DNA of 64,000 nucleotides from Aphelocoma coerulescens (lineage: Eukaryota; Chordata; Aves; Passeriformes; Corvidae), in contig NC_091034.1 of assembly GCF_041296385.1 (NCBI RefSeq), positions 1,500,807-1,564,806 of the forward strand, written 5' to 3'. The position numbers and the translations under genes were made by a program. The notes under the pieces were generated by a model. It saw only the letters and a list, made by a program, of their open reading frames with translations. It was not told where the DNA came from and searched no databases. How positions within the stretch are numbered: position 1 is the stretch's first letter; the number at the start of each line of letters is the position of its first letter. Below, in pieces: positions 1 to 10,566 of the stretch.

Positions 1-180
1 TGTACCCGGGCCGTTGCTGGAGGTTTTCTCCAAGATTCCCTCATTTTTGGGGGATCCTTGTTCTGATCGGATTCGGGCTGGGCTCTGGGAAGCTGCGGAG
101 AGGGACTGGGAGAGAAGGAATGATTCATTTCATCGCGGTGTGAGGGGGGAGTGCTCCCAAAACGGGAGGAGAAGGGGCTG
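1..180. repeat. Left copy of a duplicated unique segment
   Basis: Bases from about 30 to 178 match 2127-2274 at roughly 90% identity by eye, with a constant offset near 2,097 bp. Shared blocks include ATTCCCTCAT, CGGGCTGGGCTCTGGGAAGCTG and GATTCATTTCATCG. The first 30 bases resemble the ragged end of the minisatellite at 1905-1935. The window may therefore start inside a tandem duplication of about 2.1 kb. No coding signal is evident. Confidence 0.7.
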
Positions 181-462
181 GGTGGGTTCTGCTCTCACAT
201 CCCTCAACGCTGATGCACCTCCAGCACCCTCAGCCGGGTCATTCCTGATTTATCCCGTAATTTTCATCCCAGTGTGCTAAATGAGACACTGAGGAGGGGC
301 TGCCCACGAGGGACAGGGTGAGGTGTGAGGAGGGAGCCTGGCACCGGCAGGGGAGCAAAGCCGGCCTGGTGCCAAATCCCAGCTCCTCAGTTTGCACCGA
401 AACCTCGGCCAGGTGCCCCTGGCAGGGCCGGGAGTGTCCCCTCCAGAGCTCAGCCAGGCTGG

Positions 463-1930
463 AGCTGCTCCGGAGCTGTGTCTGGAGCTGTGTCTGGAGC
501 TGTTCTGGAGCTGTTCCTGGAGCTGTTCTGGATCTGTTCCTGGAGCTGTGCCTGGAGCTGTGCCTGGAGCTGTGCCTGGAGCTGTTCTGGAGCTGTGTCT
601 GGAGCTGTGCCTGGAGCTGTGTCTGGAGCTGTTCCTGGAGCTGTTCTGGAGCTGTGTCTGGAGCTGTTTCAGGAGCTGTTCTGGAGCTGTTTCAGGAGCT
701 GTTCTGGAGCTGTGCCTGGAGCTGTTCTGGAGCTGTGTCTGGAGCTGTTTCAGGAGCTGCTCTGGAGCTGTTCTGGAGCTGTGCCTGGAGCTGTTCTGGA
801 GCTGTGCCTGGAGCTGTGCCTGGAGCTGTTCTGGAGCTGTGTCTGGAGCTGTGCTTGGAGCTGTTCCTGGACCTGTTCCTGGAGCTGTGTCTGGAGCTGT
901 TCCTGGAGCTGTTCTGGATCTGTTCCTGGAGATGTTCTGGAGCTGTGCCTGGAGCTGTTCAGAAGCTGTGCCTGGAGCTGTTCAGGAGCTGTTTCAGGAG
1001 CTGCTCTGGAGCTGTTCTGGAGCTGTTCCTGGAGCTGTGCCTGGAGCTGTTCCTGGAGCTGTTCTGGAGCTGTTCCTGGAGCTGTTCTGGAGCTGTGCCT
1101 GGAGCTGTGCCTGGAGCTGTTCTGGAGCTGTTCAGGAGCTGTGCCTGGAGCTGTTCTGGAGCTGTTCAGGAGCTGTGCCTGGAGCTGTTCAGAAGCTGTG
1201 CCTGGAGCTGTGTCTGGAGCTGTGTCTGGAGCTGTTCCTGGAGCTGTTCCTGGAGCTGTTCTTGGATCTGTTCCTGGAGATGTTCAGGAGCTGTGCCTGG
1301 AGCTGTTTCAGGAGCTGTTCTGGAGCTGTTCCTGGAGCTGTGCCTGGAGCTGTTCCTGGAGCTGTTTCAGGAGCTGCTCTGGAGCTGTTCAGGAGCTGTT
1401 CTGGAGCTGTTCTGGAGCTGTTCTGGAGCTGTTCTGGAGCTGTTCCTGGAGCTGTTCTGGAGCTGTTCTGGAGCTGTTCCTGGAGCTGTGCCTGGAGCTG
1501 TTCCTGGAGCTGTTCTGGAGCTGTTCCTGGAGCTGTGCCTGGAGCTGTTCCTGGAGCTGTTTCAGGAGCTATTCTGGAGCTGTGCCTGGAGCTGTGTCTG
1601 GAGCTGTGCCTGGAGCTGTTTCAGGAGTTGTGTGTGGAGCTGTTCCTGGAGCTGTTCCTGGAGCTGTGTGTGGAGCTGTTTCAGGAGCTGTTCCTGGAGC
1701 TGTGCCTGGAGCTGGTCTGGAGCTGTTTCAGGAACTGTTTCAGGAGCTGTTCAGGAGCTGTTCCTGGAGCTGTGCCTGGAGCTGGTCTGGAGCTGTTTCA
1801 GGAACTGTTTCAGGAGCTGTTCAGGAGCTGTTCCTGGAGCTGTGCTTGGAGCTGTTCAGGAGCTGTTCCTGGAGCTGTGCTTGGAGCTGTTCAGGAGCTG
1901 TACCTGGAGCTGTTCCCGGGGCTTTTCCTG
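463..1930. repeat. Minisatellite, 11-12 bp unit (GGAGCTGTTCCT-like)
   Basis: About 120 head-to-tail copies of GGAGCTG followed by TTCT, TTCCT, TGCCT, TGTCT or TTTCA. The unit has no stop codon in several frames, so three overlapping frames of more than 560 codons stay open (318-2446). They encode only leucine, glutamate, cysteine, tryptophan, serine, glycine, alanine and valine strings and are artefacts of the repeat. Unit length varies between 11 and 12 bp, which also argues against a maintained reading frame. Confidence 0.93.
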
Positions 1931-2126
1931 GAGCCGGTTTGGATCCATCGCAGCCTCGGCGGTTCCCGCACCTTCCTCAGGCAGGAAAAGCGCTCACACG
2001 GCCCTGCCCCGGAGCCCTCCCCTGTGACTTTCCACCCTTCGCCGTTCGCACCTCGTTCGCAGGAAACCCTTCCTTTGCTTGGCTTTTCAGGGGAACGTTT
2101 GGGGGGGAAATCGCCTTCCTCTTGTT

Positions 2127-2275
2127 CCAAGATTCCCTCATCTTTGGGAGATCCTTGTTCGGGTCAGGTTCGGGCTGGGCTCTGGGAAGCTGTGGAGAGG
2201 GACTGGGGGAGAAGAAATGATTCATTTCATCGTGGTGTGAGGGGGGAGTGCTCCCAGAACGGGAGGAGAAGGGGT
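2127..2275. repeat. Right copy of the duplicated segment
   Basis: This is the partner of bases 30-178, in the same orientation. The flanking sequence diverges immediately on both sides (TTCTTCTCCCCG here, CTGGGTGGG in the left copy). The two copies bracket the 11-12 bp minisatellite. Confidence 0.7.
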
Positions 2276-2279
2276 TTCT

Positions 2280-2600
2280 TCTCCCCGTTCCTGCCCGGCC
2301 GTGCCTCCCTCTCCCTTTCCTGCTTCCCAAATCCCTTCCCTGCCTCCCAGCCCCGGCCCCTGTCGGGTAGCTGCTCATCCACTCGATTAGCGCCGTCTCC
2401 CTGTTTCCCGAGGCTGTTTGTGTTAGTGGAGAGCTTTCTAATTTAATCAAGCTGAAGACGCAGTTCCAGGGCTTGTTTGCCCAGCACGCCGGCCCCGCTC
2501 CCTGATTAATTCACCGGGCGTCACATGCGCTGTTCTGCCTTGTTTGTCACTGCTGCCATCGTGCCCTGCTCCGTTCCCGCGCTCCAGGTGCGCCGGGCCC
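2280..2600. other. Unique intergenic stretch with AT-rich homeobox-like sites
   Basis: This non-repetitive block lies between two minisatellites. It contains TCTAATTTAATCAAGC near 2438 and CTGATTAATTCACC near 2501, a local AT-rich pocket in GC-rich surroundings. No splice-flanked coding segment is visible. It could be a conserved non-coding element, but conservation cannot be judged from one genome. Confidence 0.3.
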
Positions 2601-2609
2601 GGAAAACCC

Positions 2610-4505
2610 GCGGGATGGGGATGGGGACACCAAAAATCCCCGGGACGGGAATGGGGATGGGGACACCAAAAACCCCCGGGACGGGAATGGGGATGGGGAC
2701 ACCAAAAACCCCCGGGATGGGGATGGGGACACCAAAAACCCCCGGGATGGGGATGGGGACACCGAGCTGCACCCAAACCCCCAGGATGGGGATGGGGACA
2801 TCAAAAACCCCTGGGATGGGGATGGGGACACCAAAAACCCCCGGAATGGGGATACCGAGCTGCACCCAAACCCCGGGATGGAAACACCGAGCTGCACCCA
2901 AACCCCTGGGGTCGGAACGGGGATGGGGACACCGAGCTGCACTCCAACTTCTGGGATCGGGACGGGGACACCAAAAACCCTCAGGGATAGGGATGGAGAT
3001 GGGGACACTGAGCTGCACCCAAACCCCCGGGATGGGAGCGGGGGCACCGAGCTGCACCCGAACCCCTGGGATCGGGATGGAGATGGGGATGGAAATGGGA
3101 GCCACCGAGCTGCACCCAAACCCCCCGGAATGCGGACACCAAGCTGCACCCAATCCCTTGGGATTGGGACGGGGATGGGGATAGGGGCAGGGGCCCCAAG
3201 CTGCACCCAAGCCCCCTGGAATGGGAACACCGAGCTGCACCCAAACCCCCGGGATGGGGGTGGGGGCACCGAGCTGCACCCAATCACCTGGGATGGGGAT
3301 GGGGATGGGGACATCGAGCTACACCCAAACTTCTGGGATCAGGACAGGGACACCAAAAACCCCCAGGGATAGGGATGGAGATGGGGACACCGAGCAGCAC
3401 CCAATCCCCAGGATGGGGATGGGGACACCAAGCAGCACCCACACCCCCGGGATGGAGATGGGGGCACTGAGCTGCACCCAAACCCCTGGGATCGGGATGG
3501 GGATGGGGGCAGGGGCACCGAGCTGCACACAAACCCCTGGAATGGGGACACCAAGCTGCACCCAATCCCCAGGATGGGAATGAGGATGGGGACACCGAGC
3601 AGCACCCAAACCCCTGGAATGGGGATGGGGACACCAAGCTGCACCCAAACCCCTGGGATCAGGACGGGGATGGGGATGGGGACACCGAGCTACAGCCAGA
3701 CCCCTGGGGTCGGGACAGGGACACCAAAAACCATCAGGGATAGGGATGGAGATGGGGACACCGAGCTGCACCCAAACCCCCGGGATGGGGGCAGGGGCAC
3801 CGAGCTGCACCCAATCCCCTGGGATGGGGATGGGGATGGGGACACCAAGCTACACCCAAACCCCTGGGATGGGGACAGGGATGGGGATGGAGATGGGGAT
3901 GGGAGCACCGAGCTACACCCAAACCCCCCGGAATGGGGACACCAAGCTGCACCCAATCCCCAGGATGGGAATGAGGATGGGGACACCGAGCAGCACCCAA
4001 ACCCCCGGGATGGGGATGGGGGCACTGAGCTGCACCCAAACCCCTGGAATCGGGATGGAGATGGGGATAGGGATGGGGATGGGGACACCGAGCTGCACCC
4101 AAACCTCCTAGGATGGGGATGGGACACCAAGCTGCGCCCAATCCCCAGGATGGGGGCACCAAGGTGCACCCAAATCCTGGGACGGGGATGGGGTGGGGAT
4201 GGGGACACAGAGCTGCACTCAAACCCCTCAGGATGGGGATGGGGACACCGAGCTGCTCCCAAACCCCGGGATGGTGATGGGGATGGGGATGGGGACACCG
4301 AGCTGCACCCAAACCCCGGGATGGGGATGGGGACACCGAGCTGCACCCAAACCCTGGGATGGTGATGGAGATGGGGATGGGGACACCGAGCTGCACCCAA
4401 ACCCTGGGATGGTGATGGAGATGGGGATGGGGACACCGAGCTGCACCCAAACCCCGGGATGGTGATGGAGATGGGGATGGGGACACCGAGCTGCACCCAA
4501 ACTCC
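2610..4505. repeat. Minisatellite, 30-45 bp unit (GATGGGGACACCGAGCTGCACCC)
   Basis: About 1.9 kb of variable units are built from GGGATGGGGATGGGGACACC followed by AAAAACCCC or GAGCTGCACCCAAACCCC. The left 150 bp uses the short AAAAACCCC form. Later units use the longer form, with a higher-order period near 375 bp. Open frames on both strands (up to 405 codons on the minus strand, 3734-4951) are repeat-borne and have no recognisable domain. Confidence 0.93.
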
Positions 4506-4807
4506 CCAGGCCGGGGCTGTTTGGTGGGGCCAATCCCCACCTTCAGCTGCTGGGGTGGCCCTGAGTGGTGTAACTGGTGTAAAAGAAAGGGAATATGGGA
4601 TCCTGAGCCCACATTCCCACACTGCAAGGAGCCAACATGCCCGAAGTTCTTGGTGTCTCCCTGTGAGTTCTTCGTGTCCCTCTGGGTCAGTGAGGTCAGC
4701 CCAAAACGGGCAGCTGGGTGTTTTGAAATGTGAAACTCTGCCAAAAAAGGGGAGAAAATGTTCAATTTCTTTAGTTTTAACTTAAAAAAAAAGTTTTTAA
4801 ATCTCGG
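4506..4807. other. Unique intergenic stretch, nothing coding seen
   Basis: This is non-repetitive sequence between the 2.6-4.5 kb minisatellite and a CR1 fragment, ending in an A/T-rich patch (4775-4800). No exon-like segment or RNA gene was recognised. Confidence 0.4.
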
Positions 4808-5069
4808 TTTCCCACTGCCAGAGGGAGGGGATGGATGGGATGTTGGGAAGGAATTGTTCCCTGGGAGGTTGGGCAGGCCCTGGCACAGGGTGCCCAGAGC
4901 AGCTGTGGCTGCCCCTGGATCTCTGGCAGTGCCCAAGGCCAGGCTGGACATTGGGGCTTGGAGCAGCCTGGGACAGTGGGAGGTGTCCCTGCGATGGCAG
5001 GAGGTGGAACTGGATGGGCTTTACGGTTCCTTCCAACCCAAAGCATTCCAGGATTCTGTGATTCCCAAA
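4808..5069 (+). mobile_element. CR1 retroposon 3' fragment
   Basis: The segment carries the typical avian CR1 3'-UTR blocks in order: GGCAGGCCCTGGCACAGGGT, CTGTGGCTGCCCCTGGAT, CTTGGAGCAGCCTGGGAC, a CCTTCCAACCCAAAG block and an ATTCTGTGATT tail. The orientation is sense on the plus strand. It is 5'-truncated, as most CR1 copies are, and contains no reverse-transcriptase coding sequence. Confidence 0.85.
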
Positions 5070-5874
5070 CCATTCCAGCCGGACTCTGCCCAGCTCTCAG
5101 CGCCTGTGGGATGCAGCCGTGCTCCTTTCCTTCTCCAGCTCAAACCGGGAGTGAAACGTCACCGCTCCGATTCCGGGACATTTTGTGGGAGTCTCAGAGC
5201 TGGGTTCTTTCCCTGCCAGGCTGATTCCCACCGAAGTCGGATTTTGCACAAGCAGGGCCCGGCCTGAGGCGCTGACAGGAATTTCCAGGGGCTCTCTGCT
5301 GGTTCAGCCATTTCCATGACCCATTTGCACCCCTTACCTGCCTCTGGGGCCAAATATTCCCCACAAAACTGGGGCATCCGGCTCTGGCTGTGCCTCAGCT
5401 CCCTGCTGGGGACAGCAGTGGCTTTTTGCAGGAATCGCCGCTGGGGAGCTCCTCCTGGAAAAACCGGGATAAACTTCCCAAAACAGCCATCCTGGGGCAC
5501 TGTGGGAATTGTGTCCTTGTCCATGGGCACCGCTCTGCTGGGCTGGGAATCTGGGGAACCCCTTTGGATGTCAAATCCTCTCTAAAACAGGGATCAGCAG
5601 CATTCCCGGCGGTCCGGGGGGAGCACAGGGATGACACCACATGGATGGAGCTCCTCATTCACTGGGAGGTTCCTCCTGCGGGTTCTGTGCCTGGGAGCTG
5701 GAAAAGTTCAGGAAAATATTCCCTCACCAAACAGATGAGGTTGGAAAACCGGGGTGTAACTTCAGGAATAACTTGGGATGGTTGGAATTACCGTGCCCAA
5801 AACAACGGGGTGGGGAGGGAACGGGTTAATGTTTTTGGGGAAAGGAGGTGTGGGATCCATAGGGCTCCCAGCAG
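5070..5874. other. Intergenic sequence, nothing coding seen
   Basis: Non-repetitive GC-moderate DNA. Several short open frames occur on both strands, but none has a recognisable domain, splice-flanked exon structure or sustained codon bias. Confidence 0.4.
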
Positions 5875-5875
5875 G

Positions 5876-5970
5876 GATGGCATGGGATGGGATGGAATGG
5901 GATGGGATGGGATGGGATGGGATGGGATGGGATGGGATGGGATGGGATGGGATGGGATGGGATGGGATGG
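5876..5970. repeat. Pentanucleotide microsatellite (GGGAT)n
   Basis: About 18 nearly perfect copies of GGGAT, with one GGAAT variant near the left end. The same pentamer occurs in the opposite orientation at 10,131-10,188. Confidence 0.95.
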
Positions 5971-5974
5971 GTGA

Positions 5975-7314
5975 TCTGTTCTCCCTAAGGAAAGCAGGGA
6001 AAAGCTCTGGATTCTCCACCAGGGCTGCGAGGTTGGGGTGAGAAAAGGGGGGTGGAAAAGGAACGGGAGAAGGGTGGAGGGGGCAGCCGGAGCTGCGGCC
6101 GCTTGGATTTCAGTTCTCTCAGGGAAAAGCGGAGCCCTGAACTATTTTCCCAGGCCGTGAGGAGGAGCCGCAGCTGGTTCCCCCCAGCCGGGACTCAGGC
6201 AGGGGCTGAAGCGGTGCCAAACCTCGGCGTTCCCGATGAAATCGGGGGCTGGGGAAGGCTCCAGGCGGGCTCTCCGTGGCTGGAGCAGAAAGATGAGACC
6301 TCCCTGCCAGCAGCTGCTCCCCACATTGCCCAGCTCCGGGAAAACAGCGGCGGGAGCCTCTGGCGAGCTGTCATCGCCGCTCAAAGGAGCTGACAGCGGG
6401 GGGAGGCTGCAAATGCAGGTGTTAGCGGCGAATTATCGCCTTCCCCGCAGCCTGCACCGCTCTGAATCAGCCCCTCCTCATCTTCAGGGGACAGGGAGGG
6501 ACCGAGGGGCGCTGGGAGCCGGCAGGGACAGGGGTCGGGCTGGGAATGGGTGAGGGAGCGGATCCCAAGGGGCAGCATCACGACCTGGCTGGGTGCCCCG
6601 TGCCCTCCAAGGGGCTCAAAACGCCCCAGCTGGGAAAAGAACCCAGGCGGGTCCCGGTTTAGGGCCCAAACCAGCAGGAAAGGTGAGGATTTCACCTCCT
6701 TCTTTCCTCCGTCCGTGCTCAGCCTCTGCCCCCAGCATGGAACGGAATCCCGGCTCCCGGAGCCGCTTTTCTGCTCGAAGCTGCTCCCTCCTCCCCAGCC
6801 CTGGGCGAGGTGAGGAGCGGGACGGTGTCCAAAGGGGTGGGACAGGGCCGGGAGCAGCACCCGGGCCATGGACAACCCTTTAATTTCCTCCGTTCCGGCT
6901 CCTCCGAGGCAGGAATGGGTCAGGACCGGGATTTTTGCTGGTTCCTCCCATCGTCACTTTGCCCCTCAGCTCCCCAAACCCGTGACTTTGCAGCTCCCTG
7001 CTGCATTCGGGCACGAGGCTGCTCCGCCCTGGAGTCAGGCGCTGGAAATCAGCCTGGTTTAATCAGCCAGTTCCTATTTTTGATAGCGTGGAACCGCTCG
7101 CTGAGGGCTCAGTTCCTTCCCGAGACGGATTTATTCATTGTCGTGGAAAAACGAAGCGGAGGCAGCGGCGGGAGCTGTGTCAGGAGGTTTGGGATGGAGA
7201 TCAGGAATCCGACCAGAGCGTGCTGGGCACTGCCCAGGCTCCCCAGGGAATGGTGACATTCCCAAGGCTGCCAGAACTCCGGGAGCACTCGGACAACGCT
7301 CCCAGGGATGCCCA
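5975..7314. other. Intergenic GC-rich stretch without recognised genes
   Basis: Unique sequence in which both strands carry short open frames of no recognisable family. One less GC-rich island at 7055-7145 (containing GGTTTAATCAGCC and CCTATTTTTGATAGC) stands out by composition only. No promoter or exon call is justified. Confidence 0.35.
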
Positions 7315-7412
7315 GGGTGGGATTGTTGGGATCATGTGCAGGGCCAGGGGTTGGATCAGTGATCCCAGCGGGTCCCTTCCAGCTCAGGACATCCCCTGAG
7401 CCTGTGATTTCT
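7315..7412 (+). mobile_element. Short CR1-like fragment
   Basis: The segment GGGATTGTTGGGATCATG...GCGGGTCCCTTCCAGCTCAGGAC...TGTGATTTCT matches the last ~90 bp of a CR1 subfamily ending, in plus orientation. It is short and diverged. Confidence 0.55.
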
Positions 7413-7884
7413 ACTCTGCCCCTGCCAGCGGCATCTCTGGGATGCAGAGCCTCCGTGCCACATCCCAAAAGATGCCGTCCCAAATCCTTCCCAGGAGCTC
7501 CTCTCCACCTCAGCCACCTCCTCCCGTCGCTCGCTGTCGCTTTCCCCGACATTTATGAGCGCTCCCAGCTCGGGGAATGTCACCCCCGGCCTGCAATCCA
7601 TCAGCGAGCCACGGCCGGGCTCGGAAAACCTCCCCGAATCCCCGCGCTTCAATCGCCGGGCTCTGCCCCGCGGGGAGGATGGCGGCCCTCGGGAAAGCCG
7701 CTTTGTTCCCGGGCACGCCATTCCCGGAGAACAGCTCTGCGCAGTGGGACCATGGCCAGGAACAAGCTCCCCGAGGAGAGGGGGAACAAAGGCCCCGGGA
7801 CAGCGGCAGGAGCTTCCCGAGGGCAGCGCGGAGCTCCGGGAGCGCCGCTCGCCTCGGGGTTCAGCCGCAGCAGCTCTGCGGGCA
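7413..7884. other. GC-rich intergenic stretch
   Basis: CpG-containing unique sequence immediately left of the 7.9-9.3 kb minisatellite. Open frames running through it continue into the repeat and have no recognisable domain. No gene is called. Confidence 0.35.
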
Positions 7885-7885
7885 G

Positions 7886-9295
7886 GAATTTCCCTTTCCA
7901 GGCACAGATTTCCCTGTGTTTAGCAGGAATTTCCCTTTTCCAGGCACAGATTTCCTCGTGTTTCACAGGAATTTCCCTTTTCCAGGCACAGATTTCCCTG
8001 TGTTTCCACACGAATTTCCCCTTTCCAGGCACAGATTTCCTCGTGTTTCACAGGAATTTCCCTTTTCCAGGCACAGATTTCCTTGTGTTTCACCGGAATT
8101 TCCCTTTCCAGGCGCAGATTTCCCTGTGTTTAGCAGGAATTTCCCTCTCCAGGCACAGATTTCCTCGTGTTTCACACGAATTTCCTTCTCCAGGCACAGA
8201 TTTCCCTGTGTTTCCACAGGAATTTCCTTTTCCAGGCACAGATTTCTCTGTGTTTCCACACGAATTTCCCCTTTCCAGGCACAGATTTCCTCGTGTTTCC
8301 ACAGGAATTTCCCTTTCCAGGCACAGATTGCCCTGTGTTTAGCAGGAATTTCCATTTTCCAGGCACAGATTTCCCTGTGTTTAGCCGGAATTTCCCTTTT
8401 CCAGGCACACATTTCCTCATGTTTCACAGGAATTTCCCTTTCCAGGCACAGATTTCCATGTGTTTCACAGGAATTTCCCCTTTCCAAGCACAGATTTCCC
8501 TGTGTTTCAAAGGAATTTCCCTTTTCCAGGCACAGATTTCCTCGTGTTTCACAGGAATTTCCCTTTCCAGGCACAGATTGCCCTGTGTTTCCACAGGAAT
8601 TTCCTTTTCCAGGCACAGATTTCCCTGTGTTTCACAGGAATTTCCCTTTTCCAGGCACAGATTTCCCTGTCTTTCACAGGAATTTCCCTTTTCCAGGCAC
8701 AGATTTCCCTGTGTTTCAAAGGAATTTCCCTTTCCAGGCACAGATTTCCCTGTGTTTCACAGGAATTTCCCTTTCCAGGCACAGATTTCTCTGTGTTTCA
8801 CACAAATTTCCCTTTTCCAGGCACAGATTTCCCTGTGTTTAGCAGGAATTTCCCTTTCCAGGCACAGATTTCCTCATGTTTCACACAAATTTCCCCTTTC
8901 CAAGCACAGATTTCCCTGTGTTTCACAGGAATTTCCCTTTTCCAGGCACAGATTTCTCTGTGTTTCCACATGAATTTCCCCTTTCCAGGCACAGATTTCC
9001 TCGTGTTTCTCAGGAATTTTCCTTTTCCAGGCGCAGATTTCCCTGTGTTTCACAGGAATTTCCCTTTCCAGGCACAGATTTCCTTGTGTTTCACAGGAAT
9101 TTCCCCTTTCCAAGCACAGATTTCCCTGTGTTTCAAAGGAATTTCCCTTTCCAGGCACAGATTTCCCTGTGTTTAGCAGGAATTTCCTTTTCCAGGCACA
9201 GATTTCCTCGTGATTCACAGGAATTTTTCCTTTCCAAGCACAGATTTCCCTGTGTTTCTCAGGAATTTCCCTTTTCCAAGCACAATTTCCTCGTG
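7886..9295. repeat. Minisatellite, 40-43 bp unit
   Basis: About 33 copies of GGAATTTCCCTTTTCCAGGC followed by ACAGATTTCCCTGTGTTTCA. Main variants are CTCGTGTTT for CCTGTGTTT, TTTCCACA for TTTCACA, and TTTAGCA. Because the unit length drifts between 40 and 43 bp, many frames stay open on both strands (up to 421 codons); these are not proteins. Sequence change between copies and the lack of unique spacers exclude a CRISPR-type array. Confidence 0.95.
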
Positions 9296-9499
9296 TTTGC
9301 CGTGTCTGTTTTAGCTTCGAGTCTTCAGGATTGGGGATTATCCTGGGCCCTGCAGCTGGGTGGAAACTGGGGAGAAGCAGCAGATCTGCTGGTTTAGGAT
9401 TTTGCCAGCAGATTTTGGGGGATGTGGGCTGGGAATGGAGAAGGAGCATCTCTGAGTGTCACCTGTGCAGGGTGGAGGAGGGGAAAGCCCAGGAGCAGG

Positions 9500-9955
9500 G
9501 GGGGCTGAGGCTCCAGGGACCCTCCCAAGGGGTTAAATCCCTGGAACGGGGGGGCTGAGGCCGCTGCAGCTCCAGGGACTCTCACAAGGGGTTAAACCCC
9601 AGGAGCAGGGGGGGCTGAGGCTCCAGGGATCCTCACAAGGGGTTAAATCTCTGGAACAGGGGGGGCTGAGGCTCCAGGGACCCTCCCAAGGGGTTAAATC
9701 TCTGGAACAGGGGGGGCTGAGGCTCCAGGGACCCTCCCAAGGGGTTAAATCGCTGGAACAGGAGGGCTGAGGCTCCAGGGACCCTCCCAAGGGGTTAAAT
9801 CGCTGGAACAGGAGGGCTGAGGCTCCAGGGACCCTCCCAAGGGGTTAAATCGCTGGAACAGGAGGGGCTGAGGTTCCGAGGACCCTCCCAAGGGGTTAAA
9901 TCGCTGGAACAGGGGGGGCTGAGGTTCCGAGGACCCTCCCAAGGGGTTAAACCCC
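9500..9955. repeat. Minisatellite, ~51 bp unit
   Basis: About nine copies of a unit containing GGGCTGAGGCTCCAGGGACC, CTCCCAAGGGGTTAAATC and GCTGGAACAGG. The second copy carries a 9-bp insertion, and the last two have GTTCCGAGG in place of CTCCAGGG. No gene is associated. Confidence 0.93.
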
Positions 9956-10130
9956 CGCCCAGGCTCCCCTTGCCCTGCCAGGGAGCCGAGCAGGGGCTGC
10001 CACGCCGGGCTTGGGTTTCACAGGCAGCTCTGGCTGTAAAATCTGATCGTGGCTCTGCCCTGATTGATGGTTCCAGGGAAAACATCAGGCAGAGCGGCCC
10101 CGGGGGGGATCACGTTCTCAAGGGCTGACA

Positions 10131-10188
10131 TCCTATCCCATCCCATCCCATCCCATCCCATCCCATCCCATCCCATCCCATCCCATCC
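10131..10188. repeat. Pentanucleotide microsatellite (ATCCC)n
   Basis: About eleven copies of ATCCC, the complement of the GGGAT array at 5,876-5,970, so the two arrays are in inverted orientation about 4.2 kb apart. Confidence 0.93.
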
Positions 10189-10391
10189 CGTCCCACCCGA
10201 TCCGATCTCCCCTCGCCAGCCCAGCAGCCAAGCTGGGCCCAGTTGTGCCCGTCCCACTCGTCACCAGCCAGGGATGGAGGGGGAAAGGGGGGCAGGGGGG
10301 AGCAGAGTCTTTTGGGGGCTTGGGCACCACTCCCGGGTGGGTCATTTTTGGGAAGCAGCAGCTCAGGGGGAGGTTTGGGGTTGTGGGAAAC

Positions 10392-10566
10392 ACTGAAGAA
10401 GGAGCTGTGGCTGCCCCTGGATCCCTGGCAGGGCCCAAGGCCAGGCTGGACAGGGCTTGGAGCAGCCTGGGACAGTGGGAGGTGTCCCTGCCCATGGCAG
10501 GGGTGGCACTGGGTGGGCTTTTAGGTCCCTTCCAACCCAAACCTTTCCGTGGTTCTGTAATTTATG
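10392..10566 (+). mobile_element. CR1 retroposon 3' fragment
   Basis: Contains GAGCTGTGGCTGCCCCTGG, CTTGGAGCAGCCTGGGACAG, a CCTTCCAACCCAAACC block and a GTTCTGTAATTTATG tail. It is a 5'-truncated CR1 end in sense orientation on the plus strand. Confidence 0.85.

Noticed and set aside
318..2446. Three overlapping open frames of 569-684 codons
   Set aside because: They are translations of an 11-12 bp minisatellite in three frames; composition is restricted to the repeat and no domain or splice structure is present.
2447..4951. Long frames on both strands (up to 405 codons)
   Set aside because: Repeat-borne translations of the GATGGGGACACC array; both strands are open at once and unit length is not a constant multiple of three.
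7308..9449. Frames of up to 421 codons and a CRISPR-like look of regular repeats
   Set aside because: The units are contiguous with no unique spacers and drift in sequence; the genome is animal. It is a minisatellite.
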